Positions 37,101-49,200 of a DNA stretch of 64,000 nucleotides are shown piece by piece. The DNA lies in assembly GCA_028622995.1 (NCBI GenBank), contig JAJQJQ010000039.1, positions 2,294,001-2,358,000 on the forward strand, given 5' to 3'. The notes beneath the pieces are model-generated. The model was not told the DNA's origin. It saw only the letters and a list, made by a program, of their open reading frames with translations, and did not search any database. The first letter of the stretch is position 1. Every line of letters begins with the position of its first letter. A program made the position numbers and the translations under genes. This DNA comes from Panagrolaimus kolymaensis (lineage: Eukaryota; Nematoda; Chromadorea; Rhabditida; Panagrolaimidae).

Positions 37101-39924
37101 CTCTGAAGATGATCTCATAGATTCCATCAATAATGTTTTTCCAACTGAAGATAATGATGGTGAAGCAGATTATAAGCAATTGAATGACGAACAACGAGCT
37201 TTTGTTGACAAAGTCATTGAATCAATCAAAAACAAAAAAGACCTTCGCCGATTACGCCTTTTCTTTTTGCAAGGTAGCGGTGGTACGGGCAAAACTTTTG
37301 TTTACAACACTTTAATTCGAATGCTCCGAGCACGAGGCTTAAAAGTTATTGCTGTTGCGTCTACTGGAATAGCTGCAACTTTACTTGATGGTGGTACAAC
37401 AGCTCATTCTGCTTTCCACATTCCTCTTGACATCCATCAAGAACCAAACATCCCAAAAAACTCTCCTCTCGCCCGTTTAATTCGTGAAGCTGATGTTATT
37501 ATTTGGGACGAAGCCCCAATGCAACATAAATCTGTCCTCAAGCATGTTGCAGGACTTATCAAGAATTTGGTTGGACTTGATGAACATCATTCAAAATTCG
37601 GAAATAAAACTGTTATTCTTGGTGGTGATTTTAAACAACTTCTCCCTGTAATGAGAAATGAAAGTGCTCGAGCATCTTTTGAAGCTTCATTGTTATGCTC
37701 ACCTCTCTTCAGAGACAATTTCAAAATCCATACTTTGAAGACAAATGTAAGAGCTGCTGATGATCCTAATTATGCAGCATGGATTAATGATGTGGGTAAT
37801 GGACGTAATCAATCAACAACTTTTGGAATTAATAAAGTTCAACTCCCTGATGATATCGTTTTTTATCATCCTCAACCAGTGATTGATTTTGTTTATCCAC
37901 CAGAATTTTTCGAATGGGATACTAAATCACAAAAATACCTCGATTATGTTTCTGAAGCAGTATTAATGGCACCTTTAAATCAAACTGTAAAGGATTTAAA
38001 TGAAATGATTATTTCAAAGTTAAAGGGTGACCATAAAGATTATGTTGCTAACAATATTATGACATCGACCCTTTATCCAGATGATGAAATATTACGTGAA
38101 AATTTTACTTCAGAAGAACTAGCTAATTTCGAACATTCTTCAATTCCTTCAAACACTATTCGTTTAAAGGTTGGTACAGTCGTTATGCTTACTCGAAATA
38201 TCCTTATTCCACTTGGTTTATGTAATGGTACAAGGATGGTGGTAGAAAAAATGTACGATCATCATATTGCATGCCGTATTCTCACTGGAAGATCAAAAGG
38301 TTTAATTTATCCTATTGTTGCCGTTTTAAACAATTTTTCCGATCAATCCGATGATTCTTTACCTGATTTTACTCGAATGCAACTTCCAATTCGACCAGCC
38401 TTTGCTATTACCATCAACAAAGGGCAAGGTCAAACTTTGAGAAAAGTAGGCATCATTTTGTATACGGACAGTTTTTCTCATGGGCAATTTTACGTTGCTG
38501 TGAGTCGTGTTCGTGAACGTAAAGATATTCGAATATTTGTCAGGCAACAAAATACTGGATTTGCTGCAAATGGTCAAAAAATTCCTCATGCTCAAAATAT
38601 TGTATTTAAAGAAGTTTTAACCGCCATTAAACAACAAGATGATGATCAACAAAAAGACATGAATGCACAACAAGTGAAGGCTTCACAACAGCAAATTTTT
38701 AATGATGTTATAGATGTCATTGATCAAATTAATGACAATGTGTATTCACCATTATCAACACCATCAGCATCTCAATTTCGTATTGATGTAAATTCAGCGC
38801 TGCCAATGTATGATGTTACACATTTAACACAAACCTTCCAATATCCATCATCAGTTATAAACAATGTCTCAAGTTCCCAGATTTCTCAGCCACAATATCG
38901 CAGTGCTAATGATTGTTTAAAGCTTAAAAATGTATTTAATGATTGTTTCTTGATTTCCGCAGTAAATGCAATTGATTTGATGAAAGAATTGAAGGATTCC
39001 TTTCATAATGTTCCTGAAAATGATGCAGCATCACATCACGAATTAATGAAAGTTTTGAGTGGTGAAGTTCCTGATGTGCAAGCCTTAAGAAACTCATATC
39101 CAAATTATCGATATAATCCCAACACAAATGATCAGCATGATGGTTTTGAAATGTTTTCGACATTAATTCAATCTCTTCACGAACTTTCAAGAAGCCTTTT
39201 TGAATTCCCGATATATACCTATCATGTATGTGAATGTGGAAGAGTTCCACAACAACCAACCATGGGATCAATGTTGGAATTGAATGTTGTTAATTCCTTA
39301 ACTAAACAAGTGACTTCAACGTTCGATGGAATGTTAGAAAATTTTGTTGGGCCAAATGTAATTACCAGCTTCATGTGCACAAAGCAACATGAAATCGTCT
39401 CAAATGATGTTTATTCTTTCACTCGAAGTCAAACTTATCTTAATGTCGGAATTAATAATGTTGATGCGACCGGACAGCCACGCTTCATTGCCTCTAATTC
39501 TTTGCATATAAATGGGCATGAAATTGGTGGTGCTAAATGGAAACTGATTGGCGCCATTCAACATATTGCTAGAAATCATCATTATGTGACTTGGAGAAGA
39601 AACGAGGATAATAAATGGATTGTTATTGATGATAGTAATTCTTCCATCGTTTGTAATCGTTTACTTGATGACTTAGCCAAATATAGATGTTTAATTTTTC
39701 AAAGAATATTTAATCACGAACAACTTAATTCTCCACAACAATTAAATATTGCCAATAATGATGCTGATGCTCAATTGATTAGTGAACAAATCAAAGCTTA
39801 TTTTAAAGTTCAAGATGATGCAAATGAAATTTGTGATGATTATGATGATGATGTTCAAGAAGAAGTGAAAGAACAAGATGAGGACGAAGAAGATGACGAG
39901 AAGCTTTTCAAATTGGATGACTGA
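28200..39924 (+). CDS. Giant Helitron protein: Ulp1, pseudo-Ulp1, Rep, helicase, USP
   Basis: Thirteen exons: 28200-28507, 28562-29014, 29071-29322, 29378-29533, 29592-29975, 30026-30109, 30169-30324, 30375-31207, 31262-31378, 31435-31676, 31724-32017, 32072-32164 and 32215-39924. All phases agree, giving 3,693 residues. Residues 1 to about 1120: repeated STISL/AFxYG blocks, then a Lys/Glu coiled coil (MEAKKKAKMEAKEKK) and basic patches. About 1150-1340: Ulp1 (C48) peptidase with His1248, Asp1265, Gln1314 and Cys1320. About 1430-1620: a second copy with Asn1520, Asp1537, Glu1588 and Ala1594, so inactive. Cys pairs near 1754 and 1771: Helitron N-terminal zinc-like motif. Rep: HUH at 2294/2296 (RGMPHLHLLL) and Tyr cluster 2445-2451. 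Pif1-type helicase: GSGGTGKT from 2811, DEAPM near 2889, then GGDFKQLLPV, NKGQGQT and YVAVSR. C-terminus: USP-like domain with Cys3368, CEC, His3580 and DD3596-3597. It should nick and unwind DNA for rolling-circle transposition; the peptidases probably act on SUMO- or ubiquitin-like substrates, or process the protein itself. Confidence 0.88.
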
Positions 39925-40172
39925 AACTAATATGTTTAAAAAATTTAATCTGTTACTTAGTTTTATTTTTGTTTACTTTTTTTTATTGATTATACGGGTG
40001 AATAATTTTTTGTTCTTTATTTATTAAACTTGGTACAACTTAAAATTACGGGTGTCTTTTATTTTTTATTGTGATCACATTTTTTTGTGCCTTCAATTTT
40101 TCTGTGCAATGAACTATTTTATGTTTTGAATGTTTTGTTATTATTGTTTTATAAACCCTTTAATTATTATTA
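39925..40172. other. 3' flank of the giant Helitron gene
   Basis: AT-rich non-coding DNA between the stop codon and the shared 3' tail of the element. It contains an ATTAAA polyadenylation-like signal near 40020. The sequence TACGGGTG occurs once near 39995, with a shorter ACGGGTG near 40048. Confidence 0.4.
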
Positions 40173-41259
40173 TATCAAATTGAAGAGCTCTTTCTTCTCT
40201 ATTATAATTTATAATTTTTTAAATATATTAATATGTGGATCCCGTGTCACTGGTTCCTCTAAACACAGAAAAATTTATGGGAGGTTCCCATCCTATTAAA
40301 GTGGTTAGTAACTATTTCAAAACTAATTATATATCATTATTTAATGCTATTTATCATAATATCTTGGCTTTTTAACGATTAATTAGCATAATTTAAAGTT
40401 TTTCGCGAAAATCACAGTTTTTTGACTAAAACTTTTTTTCCATTCAATGGTTTAACTATGAAACTAGGAGGTGCAGAACTTCAGAATATGACAAATTTGA
40501 TTTTCCTTTTTATATTTTAACTAAAGTTATTGGGCTTAGAGAAAAGTTGGCCCCGTTTGCATTATTAAGGTACCATTTTTTTTTTTCAAAAATCGATGAA
40601 AAAATTTTGCAACATGCATTTTCCCTTCCTTTGTCGCACTTGCTCAGTGGTGGAAGGCGGTGTATTGAAAGGTTGATGGAAGTTCGAAACCGCGGAGATG
40701 TAAATAATTTTTTTGAATATCTTTAACTATAAAATGGAGGGAAATATTATTAAAATAATTTATGCTAATTTTATAACATAATTAGAATAATAAAAAAGCG
40801 ATATTTATCGAAAAATTAGCATATTTTTAATGTTTTTGACCAAATTTGGGGTAATGTATCTTTGGTTGATCGATCTTTTGGTGGATTTTCGATGGTTTTT
40901 GTGTTTATGGATTTTGGGTTTATGGATCTGTGAGTGGATTTTTATGGATTTTTACCGTTCTTTGAGTGGATTTAGAAAAATTCTTGGATTGATTTTGAAT
41001 GATCCACGGGTTGATTTTTATGGATCTTCGGGTGGGTTATGATAGATCCTTCCGCGGAATTTGAATGATCCTTGGGTGAATTTCCATGGATCTTTCAACT
41101 GTTTTCGGTGGATTTTCGTGGATATTTTGGTGGATATTAGGAGAGCTTCGGGTGGATATTTGACTAAGGTAGATCGAACTTTTGGTTGATCGATCTTAGG
41201 GTGGATGTATCTTTAGGTGGATTTTTATGGATCTCTTTACTGTTTTGGGTGGATTTCTC

Positions 41260-41610
41260 GGTATCTTTGGGTTGATGGATCTTTGGGTTGATGGATCTTT
41301 GGGTTGATGGATCTTTGGGTTGATGGATCTTTGGGTTGATGGATCTTTGGGTTGATGGATCTTTGGGTGGATTTCTCGGTATCCTTGGGTTGATAGATCC
41401 TTGGGTTGATAGATCTTTGGGTTGATGGATCTTTGGGTTGATGGATCTTTGGGTGGATTTCTCGGTATCCTTGGGTTGATAGATCTTTGGGTTGATGGAT
41501 CCTTGGGTTGATAGATCTTTGGGTTGATGGATCTTTGGGTTGATAGATCTTTGGGTTGATGGATCTTTGGGTTTATGGATCTTTGGGTTGATGGATCTTT
41601 GGGTGGATGG
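41260..41610 (+). repeat. 16-bp minisatellite (unit 3)
   Basis: About 20 copies of the GGATCTTTGGGTTGAT family with the same GGATTTCTCGGTATC interruptions as unit 1. It has more copies because one interrupted block is duplicated. Confidence 0.9.
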
Positions 41611-41629
41611 ATGATAACTTCCACTTCAA

Positions 41630-41646
41630 GGGGCGCGAAGCGCCCC
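41630..41646 (+). other. GC-rich hairpin (unit 3)
   Basis: GGGGCGC-GAA-GCGCCCC stem-loop identical to those in units 1 and 2, about 110 bp before the CTGG end. Confidence 0.7.
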
Positions 41647-41756
41647 TTTTTTCATTCTCCTTACTACATATTTGGTATCAAAATGAAGAGCTCATTCTTA
41701 TCTATTTTAATTTATATTTTTTTTTTAAAAACATATGTGGATCCCGTGTCACTGGT

Positions 41757-43270
41757 TCCTCTAAACACAGAAAAATTAATGGGAGGTTCCCATCCTATTA
41801 AAGTGGTTAGTAACTATCTCAAATATACTAATATATCATTATTTAATGCTATTTATCATAATATCTTGGCTTTTCAACAATTAATTAGCATAATTTAATG
41901 TTTTTCATAAAAATCGTAGTTTTTTGACTAAAACTTTTTCCCCCATCATTCAAGTAACTATGAAACTAGGAGACTATGGGTTTCAGCATATGACAAATTT
42001 GATTTTCCTTTTTATATTTTAACAAAAGCTATTGGGCTTAGAGAAAACGTGGCAGAATTGAATTTATAAAGGTCCAATTTTATTTTTTAAAAATCGAAGA
42101 AATTTTTTTGCAACATGCATTTTTTCCTTCCTTTGTTTGATTTGCTCAGTGGTTGAAGGCGGTTTATTGAAAGGTGGATGGAAGTTCGAAACCGCGGAGA
42201 TGTAAATAATTTTTTTGAATTTGTTTAACTATAAAATGGAGGGGAATATTATTTAAATAATTTAGGTTAATTTTTGGACTTAAAAAAACGGATAAATGCC
42301 GAAAAATTAGCATATTTTTAATGTTTTTGACCCCAAACAATTATAAATCAATAAGAAATTATTTATAAAAGGTTTTTAAATAATTTTTTGCGTATTTAAA
42401 TATGCAAATTTAATTGAACAATTTACATAAGTTTAAATATGAAGGATCTTTGGTAGATCTTAATGGATCTTTGGGTGGATTATGAATGATCCACGGGTGG
42501 ATTATTATGGATCCTTGAATGGATTTTCATGGATCTTTCAACAGTTTTGGTTAACTTTAATGGATCTTTTAACTATTTTTGGTCTATTTTCATGGAGATT
42601 TTGGTGGATATTAGAAGAGCTTCTTCGAGTGGATATTTGACTAAGAGTATATTATAATGGGTCCATGGGTGGAGGATCTTGGATATTTTAGTTGATCGAT
42701 CTTTTGGTTGATCGATCTTTTGGTTGATCGATCTTTTGGTTGATCGATCTTTTGGTTGATGGATCTATGGGTGGATGGATCTATGGGTGGATGGATCTAT
42801 GGGTGGATGGATCTTTGGGTTTTCTTTGGGTTTATGGATCTTTGGGTTTATGGATCTTTGGGTTTATGGATCTTTGGGTTTATGGATCTTTGGGTTTATG
42901 GATCTTTGGGTTTATGGATCTTTGGGTTTATGGATCTTTGGGTTTATGGATCTTTGGGTTTATGGATCTTTGGGTTTATGGATCTTTGGGTTTATGGATC
43001 TTTGGGTTTATGGATCTTTGGGTTTATGGATCTTTGGGTTTATGGATCTTTGGGTTTATGGATCTTTGGATTTATGGATCTTTGGGTTGATGGATCTTTG
43101 GGTGGATGGATCTTTGGGTGGATGGATCATAACTTCCACTTCCAGGGGCACGAAGCGCCCCTTTTTTCATTCATTTTTTGGAATGTTTCGTATCAAAATG
43201 AAGAGCTCTATCTCCTCTATATAATTTATAATTTTTTAAATATATTAATATGTGGATCCCGTGTCACTGG
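41757..43270 (+). mobile_element. Non-autonomous Helitron-like unit 4, end of array
   Basis: Begins TCCTCTAAAC after one T and ends GTGTCACTGG at 43270, where unrelated sequence (TTTTTTTAACACC) starts. A/B boxes lie at 42142-42152 and 42184-42193. The minisatellite is expanded into a homogeneous TTTAT-ending variant (about 42770-43125). The hairpin at 43145-43161 has one substitution (GGGGCAC on the left arm), which breaks a base pair. Confidence 0.75.
42770..43125 (+). repeat. 16-bp minisatellite, homogenised variant (unit 4)
   Basis: About 22 copies. A short run of GGATCTATGGGTGGAT is followed by a near-uniform run of GGATCTTTGGGTTTAT. The uniformity suggests recent expansion. It creates three overlapping open frames on the plus strand with a 16-residue period, which are not genes. 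Confidence 0.9.
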
Positions 43271-46200
43271 TTTTTTTAACACCAAATACAATGCCTTAGG
43301 GTAATATCCTGATAAACAAAAATTAAATAAGCGGAAATTGTTTTTAAATAATAATAATTAAAAAAGTTTAAATGAATGAAAGTTTTTTGAAAAAATAAAT
43401 AAATAAACATCGTAAAGTTTAGATACATAAACTTTTGCAAAAATGGAGAATGCGTAATCATGCGATTAAAAGCTTTTGCAAAACAAAAAAATAAGGTTAG
43501 TATCAATCAGAGATCTCTTAAGAGAAAGATAGTAAGCTTGAAGAAATTTTATTGTTACTTCCTTTTTTTCAGATTTAGAAATTTTCATAAAAGCAAAAAG
43601 TTAAAAACTCGTTTAAAAAAATGATAAACCAAACCACATTTTTATGTATTCACAGTTGATTAGATTGAATGAAACACATTGTGTTTTGCATAATTCATTC
43701 AGCGCGAAAATGTATTCAACTTCCCGGAACTCACAACATCGTCACTCGCCGGAATAAAGTATTTAGTTTTTTGTTGAAGTGTTAAAAAATTTATTTAGGC
43801 AAAAATATCAACAGTAGATAGAAAAAGGGAGAAAAGGGAAAGGGCAAAAAGGCAAAAATGCCGCCTTCACAAAAAAAAAACGGAAGAAGAGAGGCTATTC
43901 AAAAATTAATATTTATTGCTTCCGATTTCAAGCACCAGCAGCAACGACATTTGCTATTAACGTATGTAGATTAAATGTATCCATAAGTCTGTCTCTATCT
44001 TAGTATCTCAATCAATAAAGAAGATGAAGGAAAGGGATAAAACAAAGTTTATATGTATTTGTTAAATGAATTTAGTAACAAATAAGGAAGCAGCACCGGC
44101 ATCAACATTAAAGCAAGCAATATTGTGCGTTCTCTGATGTCAGAAGTTAAAGATGGCTTTTTAAAATAAAGAGGCATAATATTTAAGCTTTTAGTTTTTT
44201 TTTATTTAGCTTTAATTAAAAGTTGTATAGTTGATTTAACAAACACGGATTTCAAAAATAGTTTTATGGTAATTAGTGTTTTAGACAGACAAGGAAAATA
44301 AGAACAAAATGTGGGGTAAGTATGACTTATATGAGGATATTACGCATCGTCATAGCATGAAGACCCAATCAAGCGCAAAAGAAATTGGGCCTCTAACTAA
44401 TATTTATTGCATCGCGTTATTTGGAAATTATTTGTAAAGTTTTCTTCTAATCTATTATATAAATAATACTAGATTATAATTAAAAAGGAAGAAAGAACAT
44501 GTAGTCAAGTCAGCTACGGTATAGCCACCTAATAGAAATTTAATAATAATAATTTCTTACGCTTGCTTCTTGTAAAAATTTTTGCATTGGAATAAACTCC
44601 AAGAATTTGATGCTTTAAAATTTATTAAAAAATTGCAAATAAGCAGAAGCCACATTATAAGAAAAAAAAATCATTAAAAATTTAAAAAGAGATTAACTAA
44701 TTTTCTTATCAAAGCAAAGATCACTCAAAGCTGGAGATTAGAATAATTAACATAAGATATAATTAAACTTTCAAACGATTCAGCAGCTTTAATTAAGCAT
44801 TTTTAAGCTTAAAAACAGCTCCTCCAACACAAGCAATTTTTCCAACGTGTCTCACTCTTTTACTCTCACAAGTTTATGCCGCCACCAAAGCTAAAAAAAT
44901 CTTAAAATAGCCTAATTTAAAAACGCGAAATTGTGTCATCTCTCCTTCTTGGAAGGCATACTACTACTTGATTAATCTCAAAATTGCAATATACCTTTTT
45001 TTGCTTCGAAAAGGCTGCTGCGAAAGTAATAAATAATACAATGAAAATGAAAAAAAGACTCACTCATTGCATTTGAAGAGTTTCAACTACAAATTGAAAT
45101 ATTAAAATGTTTGGGAGCTCGTCATTTTATTTTATTTGTATTTTTATTGTTTTATGTATTTTAGAAAAAATAATGAAAAAAAATAAAAAGGTTACGGTAT
45201 TTATATGGAAAACAAAGAAATGTGTATTTGTATTTAAAAAAGGGTATAAATCTTGAGTTAAAAAACAGGCCATTTAATATATAAAAGATTGTTATAAAAA
45301 TTAAAAAATAAATAAGACGAAAACAATACTGAGAGAAAGTAATAAAATGAGTGGAGGACAACATTTAGGATTTGTATTATCACAATGATGAGAGTAAATA
45401 ATTCGTATAAAAAAGTAAAGTAAAAATCTCAATGGAATAATATGAGTTAATAAACAGTCAGTCACAAAGGCTGTAATTTAAAAGAATAAACATATTTTTT
45501 CTCTAGAGACATACAACTCATACAAAAAGTCAAATAATAGCTACATGTGAATGAATGAGTAAAAACAAACAAAAAACAAATGAAAAGTTTTACTCTGGGG
45601 ATCACGAAAAATAAAAACACTGTATTAAAAAATTAATGTTTTCTCAGTTTTTTAGATTGCACGTAGCTTATTCGTTTTTAAAAAAAGAGAGAGGAGTTTC
45701 TTAACCAAATTTTCATCTTCATTTTTTAGGAATCTTAAGTTAAGACTTTTGATTAAATTACAATAATTATGTATGCCACATTTTTTCTAATAACTTTTAG
45801 CTACATACATAACTTTTTAAAAAAGCATAAAATTTTATTAACTAATAAATTATAATTCATTTTATAAAACGCTTAACAGCTATAACCATATTTTCTAACC
45901 TAGACAACATATCCAAGTTCAAAATGTAAAAAGTAATTAATAATTTTACACAAAGATCACGTTTCTCTCTTTTTACTCGAACGCCGAATTCATTCAATCA
46001 ACAAAATAACACGCACCTCCATCAAATGAGGCCTCAAAAATATCCATCCAAAAAAATGTGTTTGATCACAACTTTTTTGATATGTTTTGATTTTTATTAT
46101 TTTTTACATACATAAAAAACAAATAGAAAAAAAGTTGTACTTTTGCGATATTATCTTATTATTTTTTTCAGTTGATTATGTTGTTGTTTTATTCAGCAAC

Positions 46201-49200
46201 GTGTCAAATTTTTTTATTTAATAGTAAAAAGATAATCCAAACGACAGAAAGTTAAAAATAGGGAAGAGCGAGAGAGAGAGGAAAGAATAAATCAAAAAAT
46301 AAAATAAAACCCATGATAAGGCAATAATTCCCGCTCACTGACTAAGTTGAATGCTATTTTACATTTATGTTTTGAACCAAAAAAAAAAACAAAGATTTAT
46401 GTTTCTGGTCTTTGGCAATAATTCTCAACACATTGAATTATTAATTTTTTTCTTCTGATACTAAAATATTTAAAGTAAACATACAAATTTTTTTGTTAGG
46501 TATTGCTTTTTCTTTTTTCGATTTTAAGAAATCGAAGCTGTGTTAACCAAAAAATTCTTTCTCCAAAAATGCAACTTGCCCTTTTTTGCCTATCGAATAG
46601 AAAAGAAAAGCCTTGCCAAACTGTTCCATGTCTCTTATGAAAAAGGTATCTTCCATGTTTCAAAAAAAAGAATTTAATCCTTTCGTCATCCAAGAATTAT
46701 TCATCTTAGATGCCGCATGTTTTTCTACGAAAGAAACAATTTGAAATTAAAACTTCGTTATTCAAATAAAAACCAAACAAAAAAAGATATTTCTTTCTTG
46801 TCTTCAGCTAAGGATCAGATTCCCTATGAAAATGAATCTTGTTTTTTAAGCTTAAAAATTAAAAGATGAAATAAACTTTTTTTTTCCAGAAATCCAAGCG
46901 GAGGAGTAAGTATAAACCAATGGAAGCGATGATTGCCCTAAAGCGATGACATGCGGTCGGCCATGCTGGCTGGTCAATAAGAAACGGGAAGGAAGTAAAG
47001 ATTAGCATATAAATATTTGTTTTAATTTAAAGACCATATTTTTTTCAAAAAACTTTTTGCAAGAGATAAGGATTTTATGAAAATGATATTTACTCTATAT
47101 CTAAAAGCTTAAAAACCGGAAAGGATCTTGTAGCCGTCTTTGCCGTTGTTGCAAAAAGCTAAATAATCATCTGCAAGCGACATGGCTGGCAATCCTTAGA
47201 AAACGAATAAAATTTTAGAATGTCAAAAACATAAGAACAACACAACACAAAAAAAGAAGGATTCATTTCAAATATTTAAACTGTAAATTTAAGATTTTTT
47301 AAACTTAAAATTCGTCAAGAAGTTAATACCCAAGGAATTTTTTAAAGATTTATTTTTTTCTTAAGAAACTGTTTTTAAAAGGTTTACAGAAAATGTCTCT
47401 TTTTAAAACAACTCATTCATCATTTTCTTAGTTCCGTTTATGAGTGAAAATAGAGGAAGATAGAGAGAAAAGTAAAAACAAACAACATACATAAAAAAGG
47501 TCATGAAACAGAGCGTTTAAAAGTTAAAAATAAAGTCAAAACCTTAATGAAGATAGAAGAGAGAAAATGAGAGGAAAAATAAGGAAGTTTTAGTTCCCTT
47601 TTTTGACCTTTTATTATAGAAATCAAAAATCAAAAGAAAAAATTTAGTACTGAAATTCGACAATATCTTTTAACGACGTACAGTAATCGGTAGGACATAG
47701 TTTAAAGAATTAATAAAGAGGCCATTTTAAGAGGCAAAATAATTTTCATATTCCAAAAAGTAGAGTGGGTGAAAGTTGTACTTTTCTAACAGCTTTTATT
47801 AACGCACCACACCATAATTGCCAACATTTCAAGTTTCAGACGAAATAACCTCTCAGAAATATTACAAAACAAAGCCAATTTTCATTCAAGAAAAAATTGT
47901 TAAACTTTTTACTTAGGTTCGAATTAAAAATAGAATAACCAGATAAACTACAGTAAGAAATAAGGAAATGGTGCCTGTGGTGTGTTAATATTTACGAGTA
48001 AGCGGCTTTTATTTTATAAAAAACACTAGATTCAAACTCAGAACAATATCATGTCATCGGTACTGACTCTGATTTCTTCCGCTACGGTACAATTTTCAGA
48101 AGTAAAGGATATTAAAAAAGAGCCCTATGAAAAACGACCATCGACAATAAGAAGAGCAAACTTTGAAAAACACTAAAAATCTTAGGTCTTTCCGGCGAAG
48201 AGGAAGGAAGCAAAATTAATAGCCAGTCTCTCTCATAAAAACTTTAAATGTCAAAAAATTACTCAAATAGTAGGCAACCAACAACAAACCAACCAACTAA
48301 TAAGTTCAAATAACTCGGTCATTTATGACTCAAATACTTGCTCTTTGTATTTTCTCAAGGGAGTCTTTCTTCTTTAAAACATTTTTCATAAAAAATAAAT
48401 AACAAAAACATTATCAAAAAAAATTTTTCTTATAAAACCTCAAGTTTTTTAATACCCTTTGCCATCGGAATGGAAGAATATGACAAGGACAGCAGCGTCA
48501 AATGGCTTCCAAGTTTTTATAAGCCATAAAAGAAAGAGAAAAGAAACATGTAATAAAAACTTTAAATGTCTTTCTTCCCTAGCATTTTCTTGAAAGACAA
48601 AAGACTCAAGTTTTGAGTAAATCATTTCACAATGTCCCAAAGAAAATGGAAAGGAATAACAATAAGGAAGCATTTTTATTACCAAACTTTTTTTAGTAGT
48701 TCCCAACTAGCGATGAAAAACTAACTACATGTGATAAATCAGTTTTGCTAAACTTGAAAAAAAGGTTATATTAAAGACTTTGAAAATTACTCTTTTCTAT
48801 TTAATTTTTTTTTCTCGAAGGAGGTAGCCCTTATGTTTTAGCGTAGGAGCGTGAGAAAATAGAAAAAAGTTGGAGCAAAATTTGATTATCATATAACGAC
48901 CAAACACATGTCTGGATTTTTAGATGCTGTAAGTGAAGCAGTTAAAAGGTAAGCAATTTTCAAAACAAGGTAGCTGCGATCATTGATTCCATCATCAGCT
49001 AAAGTTATTTTGTAAATTTTTCAAAAAAATTAGAAAATTCGTGAAAATTTTGATAAAGAATAATTTAAAAAACAGTAAAAGGCCGTCTCAAAAAAAATTA
49101 CATAGGTGAGTTCCTCCCAATTTTGCTCTTGGACAAGTTTGTGTATGGAATTTAAACTTTAAAACGCTTTTTAAAAAAGATAGATTACTAATTTGAAGTG

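Larger units (their letters stand above)
23920..40253 (+). mobile_element. 16.3-kb autonomous Helitron-like element
   Basis: The 5' end (TCCTCTAAAC at 23920) and about 640 bp after it match the flanking non-autonomous units, including A/B boxes at 24304-24314 and 24346-24355. Similarity stops near 24560. The last 80 bp (about 40173-40253, ending GTGTCACTGG) match the units' 3' tails. Both junctions with neighbouring units are seamless apart from one T. Inside are an innexin gene (minus) and the giant Rep/helicase/protease gene (plus), divergently arranged. No minisatellite or GC hairpin of the non-autonomous type was seen before its 3' tail. Ends are read directly; autonomy is inferred from the gene content. 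Confidence 0.7.
40255..41755 (+). mobile_element. Non-autonomous Helitron-like unit 3
   Basis: Follows the large element after one T. It starts TCCTCTAAAC and ends CACTGG at 41755, with A/B boxes at 40640-40650 and 40682-40691, minisatellite at about 41260-41610, and a perfect hairpin at 41630-41646. From the start to about base 960 it is nearly identical to unit 1 on the other side of the 16-kb element, differing mainly in minisatellite copy number. Confidence 0.75.

Noticed and set aside
42740..43304. Three overlapping plus-strand ORFs with a GSLGLWIFGFMDLWVY repeat
   Set aside because: All three frames of the same homogenised minisatellite are open. This is a repeat artefact, not a membrane protein.
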